Shown here: positions 1 to 7,893 of the stretch, in pieces
Layout of the letters: each line of letters starts with the position of its first letter
Position numbering within the stretch: position 1 is the first letter of the stretch
Assembly (NCBI GenBank): GCA_964632995.1
Contig: CAZWDL010000158.1
Location: forward strand, 1-13,672
Source: CAZWDL01 sp964632995
GTDB lineage: Bacteria > Bacteroidota > Bacteroidia > Chitinophagales > Saprospiraceae
Direction: 5' to 3'
DNA: 13,672 nucleotides
The notes under the pieces: generated by a model
Database searches by the model: none
The model's input: only the letters and a program-made list of their open reading frames with translations
Told to the model about the DNA's origin: nothing
Translations under genes and position numbers: made by a program

Positions 1-95
1 AGGTTGTTATTTGAGGAAAACGAATTAATTTTTTCCATGATGCGTTAGCCCTGGGGGGCCGGGGGGTGAGGAGTCAGAAGAACTCTTAACACCCG
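1..95. repeat. Chimeric partial copy of two repeat modules at the window edge
   Basis: Bases 1-55 are identical to 9236-9290, and bases 54-90 are identical to 5006-5042 in composite repeat A (a G-rich arm followed by GAGGAGTCAGAAGAACTC and CTTAAC). The stretch therefore joins two modules that lie about 4 kb apart elsewhere in the window. It may begin left of the window. No reading frame in it looks like a gene. Confidence 0.85.
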
Positions 96-557
96 TGCCC
101 CGGCCTTATACGAAGTAGTCGAAAAAGCGGATCTGGATTTCTGTGTTGGGTTGAGATCCAAACCCCGGTTTGGTGAATAATCCGGTTTAATCTCGAAATC
201 ACTTTGTTTCAAAGTCTCTTGGTCAGGGTGGAATGTTGCTCTACCTGATCTGTAAAAAAAATGTTAAACACTCTGTCAGCATCTTGCTTTTATTTAGATA
301 AATATCTATATTTAATTCCGGATTGAACAGATTTCAATCTGTACCATTATCCTTCGTCACAAAGCCAAGGAAGCTTAATATTTTCTCTCTACTCGTTTAA
401 CCAGAAACACACTTCTATCTACTAAAGGTGTGTCAGCAGATCATTTTCTGAAATAGCTTTCGACTGAATGCCTGTTTCACCTAACTACTTTTTTCTGATG
501 CTGCTGTGCAGTTTTGAGATAGTCTAAATATTTTTATCCCCTTCAAAACCCATTATT
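96..557. other. Gene-free leader region upstream of the T9SS protein
   Basis: I see no credible coding region on either strand here. A short palindromic stem lies at 158-173 (CCAAACC, 2-nt loop, GGTTTGG). The last part is AT-rich and probably carries the promoter of the downstream gene. TATTTTTA at 529-536 resembles the Bacteroidota -7 box TAnnTTTG with one mismatch, but no -33 element is properly spaced, so no promoter is called. Confidence 0.5.
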
Positions 558-2065
558 ATGAAATCTTACGCATTCTTTCTTTCTTTCTGCTAATTTCAGC
601 GGTACTCACCTTAAATGGGCAAACTCTTAAGGTTGAAATTTCATGTGAATTTTCTTCACAAAGCTGTTTTCGGGTGGATCCGGAAGCGTGTTTTTACAAT
701 TATAAGGCGACTGTTACCAAACCAAATAATGATTATGTGATTGAATTTTATGATTGGTCGGTAAGCAGTAATGATGATGATGCATCATCTCACGTACCTG
801 ATGGAGCTTCTCAAAGTACCGTGGCAATTACCTGGAAAAACAGAACTAATTCTTCGCAGAAGTGGATAAAGGTGAGTGTAAGAATTGATAGAAGTAGAAT
901 AGGAAAACAAGATACAACTATTACAGATCAAAAGTCAGTCGTGATTAAATATATAGCACCAATCACTCAAATCACGATTTCTGGTGCGAGTCCATCCAGT
1001 CCCGCAAATAATGGAACGACGACTTTACCTTGCGGCGTACAGACCGTTAATGTTTCCGTTAATTCGGTGGCTACCGATCCGATATCTACCGTAACCTACA
1101 CCTGGCAGTTTCCATCCACCTGGACCGGATCAGGATCGACGTCTACGCCGGGAAGAACGGCTACCAGCGACGTCGGACAAAGTGATGGCTTTATCTTAGT
1201 TAGGGCCAGAAGAACGGATTCAGACTGCAACTTTGAACAGAGCTACTACGTTACGGTCAATCGGCCGCAAGTGGCGCCACCAGTCGTAATCACTCCTTCT
1301 GGTGCACCTACCCTGTGCAGTACTTCTCAAACAGTTAGTCTGAGCGCCAGTGCTACTGACGCAACTACCTATAGTTGGACGGCCTCGGGTGGGGCCATTA
1401 TACATTCCGGCCAGAATAGTGCGACTGCAGTAATCAAGGCGACGGCTAATGATAGTGTTCAAGTAGTGGCAAATAATGCCTGCATGGTAGGTCAAACAGC
1501 AAGTAGGAGTATTTATTACGGCACGCCGACCATAGCAAGCAATACAGTCAATGGTTCTCCCGCACAATCCATAAATTATATAACCAATCCGGCATACCTG
1601 GTGACGATCAGTAATTTTCCTGGTGTTTCCTATAGTTGGAGCATAGTCGACGGCACGGGCAGCATTTATCCCAGCGGCAACACTTGTACGGCTTACGCCT
1701 ATCCCTTCGTCCGCGTAAGAGCGCAGACACAGAATACCTGCGGCATCGGTCAATCATACACGTACTATTTATACGAAAGCGGCAGTGCTTTCCATATCAC
1801 CTCGACAAATCCCATGGATGACGTGCTGACGATCGAATTTGAGGATGCGGATATGACTAACCGGTACCTGGAAAGCATCGAATTGAGCTCGCCCTCTCAA
1901 CGAGGGATTAGAAAATTTGACGGACGCAAAGCTGGTAAAGAGGGATACTTTAATCATACCAAACAAGTCAGTTTTGACGTCAGCAACCTAAGATCCGGCA
2001 TTTACTACCTGACCGTACAGTTGGCCGGGCAGCAGTTTGCGAGAACTTTACTTAAAAATAAATAG
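558..2065 (+). CDS. T9SS-secreted Ig/PKD-like surface protein, frameshifted in its signal peptide
   Basis: The protein is an exported, probably adhesin-like surface protein of unknown ligand. The last ~93 residues form a type A T9SS sorting domain, starting at SAFHITSTNPMDD and including FDVSNLRSGIYYLTVQ and a basic end. Before it are about three Ig/PKD-like beta-sandwich repeats with the pattern YSW...G.I..G and paired Cys. The only start in the long open frame is GTG at 674, which would lack a signal peptide. ATG at 558 begins MKSYAFFLSF and then stops at TAA (591). The other frame continues it as FLLISAVLTLNGQ, a textbook hydrophobic core and cleavage region. The two halves meet in four TTCT units at 573-588. 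One extra unit (or two fewer) restores an intact protein of about 503 residues. As read, the gene is off, or the read carries an indel. A strong terminator follows. Sorting-domain call is firm; ligand unknown. Confidence 0.85.
573..588 (+). repeat. TTCT tetranucleotide tract (4 units) inside the signal peptide codons
   Basis: Four perfect TTCT units directly follow ATG558 AAA TCT TAC GCA. A change of one unit shifts the frame by 4 nt. The present number places the ATG out of frame with the 463-codon downstream frame; five units (or two) would place it in frame. This is the classic layout of a contingency locus, although four units is short for one. Confidence 0.85.
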
Positions 2066-2077
2066 AAAATAATTTAG

Positions 2078-2106
2078 ATGCGCCGGCTGATTTATAGCCG
2101 GCGCAT
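2078..2106 (+). terminator. Rho-independent terminator after the T9SS protein gene
   Basis: A perfect 11-bp GC-rich stem (ATGCGCCGGCT at 2078-2088, AGCCGGCGCAT at 2096-2106) with a 7-nt loop starts 12 nt after the stop codon. It is followed by GTTTATTTTC, a U-rich tail. It separates the T9SS gene from the following barrel gene. Confidence 0.9.
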
Positions 2107-2128
2107 GTTTATTTTCAAATAAACCATT

Positions 2129-2857
2129 ATGAGTTGTAAATATCTATTACTCTTCTTGATTATACTACCGTCCTCGCTTCTCTTCGCCCAAAAATGGTCG
2201 GTAGGAGTTGACCTGATCTCACTGGGAAACCTCTTCAGCGAAACACCGAATCCGGCTATCCTGCAGATTCGCCGCTCATTGAATGATCGGCACGCTCTGC
2301 GGCTGAATCTGGGTGTTCACCATGTTTCCAGGCGAAGAGACTGGGATTACTTCAACTCGGGCAACGGTTTTGCGGTGCTTGACGATGTTTCCCTCGAGAC
2401 GAGTTTTCAGTACAGCGGACGTATCGGTTGGGAGTGTAATATTTCAGATGAGACCGATCGTTTCAGGTTATACGCCTATTCAGGGGCACTCGTCGACTAT
2501 TCGAAATATAAAATAGATAAAATTGATTATGTTATTCCCGGTCCGGGGCAACCCCGGGAGGACAAATTCATTTATCCCTTCACGAATAGAAATAATAGTC
2601 GCCTGGATTTGGGACTATTCCTTATTCCGGGCTTAGAGGTACGTGTAACTGAAAAATTCAGCCTGGCGCTGGAAAGCGAAATCCGAGGGGCTTTTTATCA
2701 GGAGGATCGGTATGAACAGGAGTTTTACTGGGTGGTGGATTGGAATGCGGCCAATCGTGTGATGGGCTTTGGCCGCGACGGGCACTACTATGACGAGCAG
2801 GGTTTCGAACTAAGGGCGAGCGTGGTGCAGTACCTGTTTGTCCGGTATCGTTTTTAG
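2129..2857 (+). CDS. Outer-membrane beta-barrel-like protein (242 aa)
   Basis: Residues 1-20 form a signal peptide (KYLLLFLIILPSSLLFAQ, cleavage after AQ). The mature part is a series of alternating hydrophobic/polar strands, for example HALRLNLGVHHV, FRLYAYSGALVDY, LDLGLFLIPGLEVRV and FSLALESEIRG. It ends in LFVRYRF, with the terminal aromatic residue expected of a BAM-inserted outer-membrane barrel. No enzymatic motif is visible and I cannot name a family. It starts 22 nt after the terminator, so it probably has its own promoter, though no convincing box is seen. It lies 65 nt upstream of the tandem barrel pair and could be cotranscribed with the first of them. Envelope location is fairly sure; function unknown. 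Confidence 0.8.
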   Translation: MSCKYLLLFLIILPSSLLFAQKWSVGVDLISLGNLFSETPNPAILQIRRSLNDRHALRLNLGVHHVSRRRDWDYFNSGNGFAVLDDVSLETSFQYSGRIGWECNISDETDRFRLYAYSGALVDYSKYKIDKIDYVIPGPGQPREDKFIYPFTNRNNSRLDLGLFLIPGLEVRVTEKFSLALESEIRGAFYQEDRYEQEFYWVVDWNAANRVMGFGRDGHYYDEQGFELRASVVQYLFVRYRF

Positions 2858-2922
2858 GAGGGCCGCACAGGAATCATCCATGAGAAGCACTTCAAATGAT
2901 TACTATGAGCTATACAACAAAA

Positions 2923-3669
2923 ATGAAAAGACTAAGAATTACTGTCTTCCTATTCGTCTTTGCAACATTAAATTTGTTTTCGCAAGATAAAAATATCGGC
3001 GCTGAGCTTTCGGAGATAAGAAAAAACAAAAATCATCTGGAACTGGACGTTAAAAACATTTTCAATGGCCTCGGAAATGCCACTTTGCTTTACAAAAGAA
3101 CCTTTCAAAGCGGTGAGTTAATTGATGTGAATTCAATTCGATTAATCAGGTTTCTCGGACGGATCAATAACCAAATAACTTTAACTGATGACCCTGCCAG
3201 GCAGCCAGGCGATACATCAAATGTGAGATTGCACCCATCTGATTTGATTAATTTTCAATTAGCGATTGGATTTGAAAGGCAAAAAATGAATAAGAACTTT
3301 GTGCATTATTACGGCGTGGACGGAGTAATCGAATTTCTTAAATCTGATGGTTCGGGAAGCGTGACGATCGGCCGTGTGGCAAATAATTTCACGGGAAGTG
3401 GTAATGACAGATTTATCAAATCCATCAGAACAGGTTTGAATCCATTTATCGGGATAAAATATTATTTTACCAATAGGCTGAGTATCGGAATGGAAACAGG
3501 TATTTCAATTTTGTACTTCAGTCAATCAGTGGCGGAGGCCAGATATGAGCAAAAAGTCGTAAATGGACAATTGGAAAAGGTTTTTGTAAAGGATGAGCCT
3601 TCCAAATCACAAGGGATCTGGACAGGGTTTAATAATCTTAGGTTTCTGACGATTGGATATACATTTTAA
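2923..3669 (+). CDS. Outer-membrane barrel-like protein, tandem paralogue 1
   Basis: The signal peptide is MKRLRITVFLFVFATLNLFSQ, cleaved after SQ. The body has amphipathic strands (HLELDVKNIFNGLGNATLLYKRTF, broken here only by turns; FGIKYYF-type strands near residue 180) and ends LTIGYTF with a C-terminal aromatic, as in outer-membrane barrels. The start at 2923 is preferred over an in-frame ATG nine codons upstream (2896), because the flank CAACAAAAATGAAAAGACTA is conserved at the paralogue's start (3967) and gives a compact signal peptide. The gene is roughly three quarters or more identical to the next one at protein level, with long blocks almost identical at DNA level. No family recognised; ligand or role unknown. 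Confidence 0.82.
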   Translation: MKRLRITVFLFVFATLNLFSQDKNIGAELSEIRKNKNHLELDVKNIFNGLGNATLLYKRTFQSGELIDVNSIRLIRFLGRINNQITLTDDPARQPGDTSNVRLHPSDLINFQLAIGFERQKMNKNFVHYYGVDGVIEFLKSDGSGSVTIGRVANNFTGSGNDRFIKSIRTGLNPFIGIKYYFTNRLSIGMETGISILYFSQSVAEARYEQKVVNGQLEKVFVKDEPSKSQGIWTGFNNLRFLTIGYTF

Positions 3670-3724
3670 AGTGGAAAGGAGTACAGCAGCCGGCAATGAT
3701 GAGTGAAGCCGATATCAATTACTT

Positions 3725-3884
3725 AGGGCCCGGCGAAGAATAACTTCCCGATTTGATACGGCTATTTTTTCGCCATACTGCGTTGCTCGTCGGTCAGGTA
3801 GCTACGGCTATCCTCCCTCCTCGCGCCTTGCCTGGCGAAAAAATAGCTCGCCTGAAATGGGGAACTTATTTTTCTCCGGCCCCT
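3725..3884. repeat. 160-bp MITE/REP-like inverted-repeat element
   Basis: Imperfect ~50-bp terminal inverted repeats (about 3725-3775 and 3833-3884) contain a perfect 15-bp core: GCTATTTTTTCGCCA at 3761-3775 against TGGCGAAAAAATAGC at 3833-3847. The centre carries TGCGTTGCTCGTCGG, GTAGCTAC and CCTCGCGCCTTGCCTGG. From memory this centre resembles a dispersed non-coding repeat seen in other bacterial genomes; that is not verified here. It has no coding capacity and lies between the two barrel paralogues. It could form a very strong hairpin and so also act as a transcription block between them. Confidence 0.8.
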
Positions 3885-3966
3885 TAATTCCCGAAGCACT
3901 ACTGAGAGATGCTCGAAGCCGGCTTATATTCCTTTTCAGTTATGTATTGCGTACCAACCAACAAAA

Positions 3967-4707
3967 ATGAAAAGACTAACAACTGCTCTCTGCCTATTCG
4001 TATTTTCAACATTGAATACGTTTTCGCAAAATAACAGTTTTGGAACAGATTTTTCTGAGATAAGGAAAAATAAAAATCATCTGGAACTGGACGTCAAAAA
4101 TATTTTTTTTGGTCTCGAAAATGTTTTTACTTCTTCTTTGCTTTACAAAAGAACCTTTCAAAGCGGTGAGTTAATTGATGTGAATTCAATTCAATTAGTC
4201 AGATTCCTGGGACGGATCAATAACCAAATAACCTTTGCTGATGACCCTGCCAATGAGCCGTACGATACAACAAATGTACAACCATCTGACTTATTTAATT
4301 TTCAGTTGGGAATTGGATTTGAAAGGCAAAAAATGAATAAGAACTTTGTGCACTATTACGGGGTGGACGGAATAATCGATTTTCTTAAATCTGATGATAA
4401 TTTTTCGAATGTATCAATTGGAGGAACGACGAATAAAAGTAAGGATAGATTTATTAGAACCATAAGAACAGGTGTAAATCCATTTTTCGGGATCAAATAC
4501 TATTTCAGCAGTAGGATAAGCATTGGAATTGAAACAGGTGTTTCGATCTTGTATTTCAATCAATCGATAACAGAGGTCGGATTTGAGCAAAAAATCGTGA
4601 ATGGACAATTGGAAAAAGTTTTGGTGAAGGATGAGCCGTCAAAATCACAAGGAATCTGGACAGGATTTAATAATCTTAGATTTCTAATGATCGGATATAC
4701 ATTTTAA
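3967..4707 (+). CDS. Outer-membrane barrel-like protein, tandem paralogue 2
   Basis: This 246-aa protein has signal peptide MKRLTTALCLFVFSTLNTFSQ and ends LMIGYTF with the terminal aromatic expected of an outer-membrane barrel. It aligns with the preceding gene along its whole length. Shared blocks include EIRKNKNHLELDVKNIF, LLYKRTFQSGELIDVNSI, GFERQKMNKNFVHYYGVDG and VKDEPSKSQGIWTGFNNL. Differences cluster in three short regions: after LDVKNIF, around the DDPA..P.DT loop, and after FLKSD. These are probably surface loops. DNA identity is nearly complete in some blocks and lower in others, as expected if gene conversion homogenises the pair. It is separated from paralogue 1 by the element at 3725-3884. 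Function unknown. Confidence 0.82.
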   Translation: MKRLTTALCLFVFSTLNTFSQNNSFGTDFSEIRKNKNHLELDVKNIFFGLENVFTSSLLYKRTFQSGELIDVNSIQLVRFLGRINNQITFADDPANEPYDTTNVQPSDLFNFQLGIGFERQKMNKNFVHYYGVDGIIDFLKSDDNFSNVSIGGTTNKSKDRFIRTIRTGVNPFFGIKYYFSSRISIGIETGVSILYFNQSITEVGFEQKIVNGQLEKVLVKDEPSKSQGIWTGFNNLRFLMIGYTF

Positions 4708-4740
4708 ATTGGGAAAGGGAAAGAATCGCGTAATGGGCCA

Positions 4741-4887
4741 AAGTACCGGGTCCCTTTCCGCCCAGCCAGCCTGGATTTGGGGTCGGAATCAACCAGACCG
4801 TACCGCATCATGATCTTTTGAATTTCCCGTTGAAGGCCGTCTGTACTACCGGTTGCTCCCGCTTGCTCCCGGGCCTTTTTGATCAGC
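4741..4887 (-). pseudogene. Fragment of the UPF0158-like gene (duplicate of 6960-7106)
   Basis: 147 bp align without gaps to 6960-7106, with 8 mismatches by my count (about 95% identity). Those bases encode about residues 122-170 of the gene at 6536-7468. The same minus-strand frame stays open in the copy and keeps LQREIQKIMMRYGLV and SRLAGRKGTRYF. There is no start, and neither end of the parent gene is present. The right edge of the homology (about 4887) directly meets the start of composite repeat A (TGACTCCAGCACTGACA), which suggests that the repeat was involved in the duplication. Confidence 0.9.
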
Positions 4888-4888
4888 T

Positions 4889-5170
4889 CTTGACTCCAGC
4901 ACTGACATATTTACATCTGAAAACGATAGGAACAGGTTTTCAAAGCTCCCCCTCTCCTCAAAACAACAATTTTCAGCCTTACCTGAAACGTACTCGTTGA
5001 GGAGAGGGGGCCGGGGGGTGAGGAGTCAGAAGAACTCTTAACAGCCGTGCTCCACCCTTAACTTCCGGGGGCTGATCCCGTCTTTTTTAGTCCCGGCAGC
5101 TGAAGGCACTCCGGAACAACCCCGATGCCGCCGAAACAAAAAAAGACGGGATGGGGGCTTTGCTCTTGGT
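4889..5170. repeat. Composite structured repeat, copy A
   Basis: The order is: leader TGACTCCAGC...AGGAACAGGTTTTC; a C-rich/G-rich inverted repeat (14-bp perfect arms, 4948-4961 and 4997-5010); G-rich linker GGGGGGTGAGGAGTC; CTTAAC-containing linker; and a long hairpin (5074-5153). Modules of the same kind recur at 8600-8996 and 11483-11900, there with hairpin first and C/G-rich module second. The copy ends 4 nt before the stop codon of sulfatase 1. It has no plausible gene. Confidence 0.85.
5074..5153 (-). terminator. Long hairpin of repeat A, possible terminator for sulfatase 1
   Basis: Arms of 27 nt (5074-5100 and 5127-5153) pair at all but about five positions, with a 26-nt loop; they contain GATCCCGTCTTTTTT and AAAAAAAGACGGGATG. 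On the minus strand the stem begins about 20 nt after the sulfatase 1 stop codon and holds a run of T. It could stop transcription from either side, but it is part of a dispersed repeat, so termination may be incidental. Confidence 0.45.
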
Positions 5171-5173
5171 TTA

Positions 5174-6505
5174 TCAATCCGTTCTCAATCCATACCTGCT
5201 CATTTCTCGTTCCCAGGCTTTCAACTTATCCAAAAGTTCTTGTTGCAAATCCGCGTTCTCCCTGGCCAGGTTTTCTTTTTCCGCCGGGTCGGAAGCCAGG
5301 TTAAAGAGCAGCGTATCCGTTTTAGTGACCAACAGCTTATAGTCTCCGCTGCGGGCGGCTTTCTGGTTGCGGTAGCGCCAGAACAGGTCTCTGCCGGGCA
5401 TGTCCTGGCGATCGAATAAAACGGGAGAAAAGTCGGCGCCGTCCAGTGCCGATGGTGAAGAAATGTCAATACCACAGACGGACAGCAGGGTGGGAAACAG
5501 ATCAAAGCTCATCAGTACTTCGCCGGAGACTCCCGGATCGATTTTTCCCGGCCAGTAAGCGATCGCAGGCACGCGGTGGCCCCCTTCGTAGAGATTCGTC
5601 TTCGCTCCGTTGAGCGCACCGTTATCGCCGTACTCAGCCAGCGCGCCGTTGTCGGAGAGGAAGAAGATCAGGGTATTTTCCAGCAGGTCGAGCTGTTCCA
5701 GCTTTTGCCGGACGGCGCCGATGCCCTCATCCATGGCCTCCACCATTTCCCGGTAGGCCCGGTGCCGGTCTTCCACGGGACCGTAGTAGGAGAATTCGCG
5801 GCCGGGGAAGCGGTAGGCGGTATCGTTACGGCCCTGGAAAGGCACGTGCGGCGCCTCGTGGGGAATGTAGAGGAAAAAGGGCCGGTCTTTATTTTTTTCA
5901 ATAAAATCAATCGAATGCTTAGTGATCAGGTCGGTCGAATACCCTTCTTCATGCAGCGTATCGGTGTTGTGGTACCAGTCGTAGATGCCGGCGTTGTCGT
6001 AATGAGAATGGTAATCGATGTTGCCGGAGCGGAAACCGTAGAAGGTGTCGAAGCCGTGATGCACCGGATTGTATCGCTCCTCGTAGCCCAGATGCCATTT
6101 GCCCATGATGCCAGTCGCGTAGCCCTCTTGTTTCAGCACCTCGGCGAGCGTCGTCTCGCTCGTATCCAGCCCGGTCTGCCGCGTTTCCCCCCGCACGTAG
6201 ATCACCCCTTCCAGTCCGCTACGCTGCTGGTAGCGGCCGGTGAGCAGCGCGGCCCGCGTGGGGCTGCAGACCGGTGCGTTGGCGTGGAAATCGGTGAAGC
6301 GCAGGCCTTCGGCGGCCAGGGCATCGAGGTTCGGCGTTTGAATTTCCGTATTGCCGTAACAGCCGATGCCGCCGTAGCCGAGGTCATCGGCCATGATCAA
6401 AATAATATTGGGACGGGAAGCGGACCGTTCGGGCGCCGTACAGCTATTGACTGAAAAAAGAATGCATAAGTAAAGGAGAATAACAGGAAGCTGCGGTTTT
6501 ATCAT
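5174..6505 (-). CDS. Sulfatase 1, S1 formylglycine family, lipoprotein
   Basis: This is a family S1 arylsulfatase-like hydrolase that would remove sulfate esters from a glycan or other organic sulfate at the envelope. From ATG 6505 (443 aa) the features are: signal peptide with lipobox FSVNSC (lipid Cys22), metal-binding DD at 40-41 in MADDLGYGG, nucleophile motif CSPTR at 80-84 (Cys80 to formylglycine), GKWHLG at 135-140, PHEAPHVPF near 215-223 (His220), SDNGA with Asp285/Asn286, and GAKTNLYEGGHRVP near 301. All key residues are present. An in-frame TTG at 6523 would add six residues; ATG is preferred because it begins directly before the hydrophobic segment. It lies 30 nt after the UPF0158-like gene, probably cotranscribed. 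Subfamily and substrate cannot be read from the sequence; no maturase is nearby. Confidence 0.93.
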   Translation of the reverse strand: MIKPQLPVILLYLCILFSVNSCTAPERSASRPNIILIMADDLGYGGIGCYGNTEIQTPNLDALAAEGLRFTDFHANAPVCSPTRAALLTGRYQQRSGLEGVIYVRGETRQTGLDTSETTLAEVLKQEGYATGIMGKWHLGYEERYNPVHHGFDTFYGFRSGNIDYHSHYDNAGIYDWYHNTDTLHEEGYSTDLITKHSIDFIEKNKDRPFFLYIPHEAPHVPFQGRNDTAYRFPGREFSYYGPVEDRHRAYREMVEAMDEGIGAVRQKLEQLDLLENTLIFFLSDNGALAEYGDNGALNGAKTNLYEGGHRVPAIAYWPGKIDPGVSGEVLMSFDLFPTLLSVCGIDISSPSALDGADFSPVLFDRQDMPGRDLFWRYRNQKAARSGDYKLLVTKTDTLLFNLASDPAEKENLARENADLQQELLDKLKAWEREMSRYGLRTD

Positions 6506-6535
6506 ACGTTGGTTTCGTTTCAAAAAAATGGATGT

Positions 6536-7468
6536 TCATTCCTCTTCCTCCCTCCACGCTTCGATCTCCAGCACCTGCTGCTGCACCCAATCATATTCCG
6601 CCTGGTCTTTAAAAGCGAACCACAGTTCGCGGTAGCGGCCGGAATTGTCAACCTCATACCTGAAGTTCCGGAAAGGCTTCGGCCGGTTGAGAGCCTCCTG
6701 CAGCCGCTTCCGGATCTTGCGGTCAGCGACCGTTTCCGTAAAATCTTCCATTACCCGGTATGATTCCGTAGATGACATTCTCTCGACCTCCTTATAGTCT
6801 ATCCAATTTTTCTCCAGTTCCTCCTCTTCTTCCTCAAATCCTTCCATGCCGTACATATCCTCGCCCGGAGCAATAATGTATTTCTTTTTTTTCGGATTGA
6901 CATAGATTTTCATTCCCATGGATATGGCGCCCGACATCTCGTCGACATCCATCACGCTAAAGTACCGGGTCCCTTTCCGCCCCGCCAGCCTGGATTTGGG
7001 GTCGGGATCAACCAGCCCGTAGCGCATCATGATCTTTTGAATTTCCCGTTGAAGCCCGTCTGTAATACCGGTTGTTCCCGCTTCCTCCCGGGCCTTTTTG
7101 ATCAGCGTTTCGAGGCTGAGCTCCAGGTTTTGTAAAACCTCAGTCCAGAATTGCTTGCGCAACTCCGCGGAATGGCAGGGGCCGTCGCGGCCGTCCTGAA
7201 AACGGTCGGGGTCAAGGACCAGGATTTCATGCTCCTGGTAACCCAGCTTTTCGGCGGCAGCCGCCCGCTCCTCCAGGGCTTCCGGATTGTCAAACCAGTG
7301 CTCGCCGAAATCATTGTCCATCGCGAACAGCCGGCCGATCCATACCACGCTGTTCCACTCCGTCAGGTACAAACTTTCGGCCAGCTCCTGATACTCTTCG
7401 GTAGGTACGAAAAAGTCGCCCTTTTCGATATACTGAAAGATTTTAATCTTTGGCCAGGTATTTTGCAT
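6536..7468 (-). CDS. UPF0158-like protein with a unique N-terminal half
   Basis: A 310-aa cytoplasmic protein with no signal peptide. The C-terminal half (about residues 171-300) matches my memory of family UPF0158: SSTESYRVMEDFTETV at 232-247, then RKRLQEALNRPKPFRNFRY and ELWFAFKD. The family's function is not known. Residues 1-150 (NTWPKIKIFQYIEKGDFFV..., HEILVLDPDRFQDGRDGP) are not recognised. There is an acidic run at 211-218 (FEEEEEEL) and an acidic tail (WREEEE). ATG 7468 is the first start. It lies 12 nt after the stop of a GNAT remnant and 30 nt before sulfatase 1, so these look like one former operon. TACCTTTG on the minus strand (7511-7504) fits the Bacteroidota -7 box but lacks a clear -33. 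Part of this gene is duplicated at 4741-4887. Confidence 0.82.
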   Translation of the reverse strand: MQNTWPKIKIFQYIEKGDFFVPTEEYQELAESLYLTEWNSVVWIGRLFAMDNDFGEHWFDNPEALEERAAAAEKLGYQEHEILVLDPDRFQDGRDGPCHSAELRKQFWTEVLQNLELSLETLIKKAREEAGTTGITDGLQREIQKIMMRYGLVDPDPKSRLAGRKGTRYFSVMDVDEMSGAISMGMKIYVNPKKKKYIIAPGEDMYGMEGFEEEEEELEKNWIDYKEVERMSSTESYRVMEDFTETVADRKIRKRLQEALNRPKPFRNFRYEVDNSGRYRELWFAFKDQAEYDWVQQQVLEIEAWREEEE

Positions 7469-7480
7469 AACTATATCTTA

Positions 7481-7597
7481 TTAGCGATAACGCTCCACCT
7501 TTTCAAAGGTAAAAAATCCCTGGCAGGCGTAAAAAGCTTCGGCATTAGGATCGGCCTCGACGATGATGTCTTTGGACTCTTTTACAACCGCAGGAAG
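7481..7597 (-). pseudogene. C-terminal remnant of a GNAT N-acetyltransferase
   Basis: Minus-strand frame ending in tandem stops TAA TAA (7483-7478) reads LPAVVKESKDIIVEADP, then NAEAFYACQGFFTFEKVERYR. The pattern EADPNAxxFYxxxGF is the typical motif B/C-terminal strand region of GNAT acetyltransferases (acetyl-CoA-dependent). Only about 38 codons are present. A stop (TGA, 7600-7598) lies immediately upstream, and no earlier GNAT motif, including the acetyl-CoA binding loop Q/RxxGxG/A, is found in any frame further up. It is therefore a truncated remnant. It ends 12 nt before the UPF0158-like gene, consistent with a former operon whose promoter-proximal part was lost. Confidence 0.75.
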
Positions 7598-7600
7598 TCA

Positions 7601-7893
7601 AGGCCCCATTACCTCTTGACTGCAATAACCCGCCGATCGGGATAATCACCTGCAATCCACCGGCTGTCCTTTAAAGTAGTGATCTCATCGGTAGTACTCA
7701 CAAAGAGGAGTATGGGGATGGGCAGGCGCCTGACGGCGTGTGTCCTGGTCATATCCATTTGGTGCTTGGAAAACATAGATAGAAGGCAAATTTCAACCGG
7801 AAGCATCAAGTTAAAAGAATTCTCATTTGCAAGCAAGGGACATTGGACTGAGATAGGAAGTCGGGAATTAATCGACTGGAGAAGAAAATGGCA
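7601..7893. other. No recognisable gene (about 290 bp)
   Basis: A 120-codon minus-strand frame (7609-7971) and an 89-codon plus-strand frame cross this stretch, but neither shows a domain, signal peptide or codon pattern like its neighbours. The minus frame runs through the terminator hairpin and overlaps the end of the barrel gene. The segment probably contains decayed sequence upstream of the broken GNAT gene. Confidence 0.5.

Noticed and set aside
1220..1753. 177-codon minus-strand frame within the T9SS protein gene
   Set aside because: Antisense shadow; the plus-strand frame has clear beta-sandwich and sorting-domain features.
2896..2922. Upstream ATG start for barrel paralogue 1
   Set aside because: It adds nine polar residues before a complete signal peptide, and the paralogue conserves the flank of the inner ATG at 2923 instead.
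5576..6454. Long plus-strand frame opposite sulfatase 1 (and similar frames opposite sulfatase 2)
   Set aside because: Antisense shadows of GC-rich genes; they lack family motifs, whereas the sulfatase frames carry all catalytic motifs.
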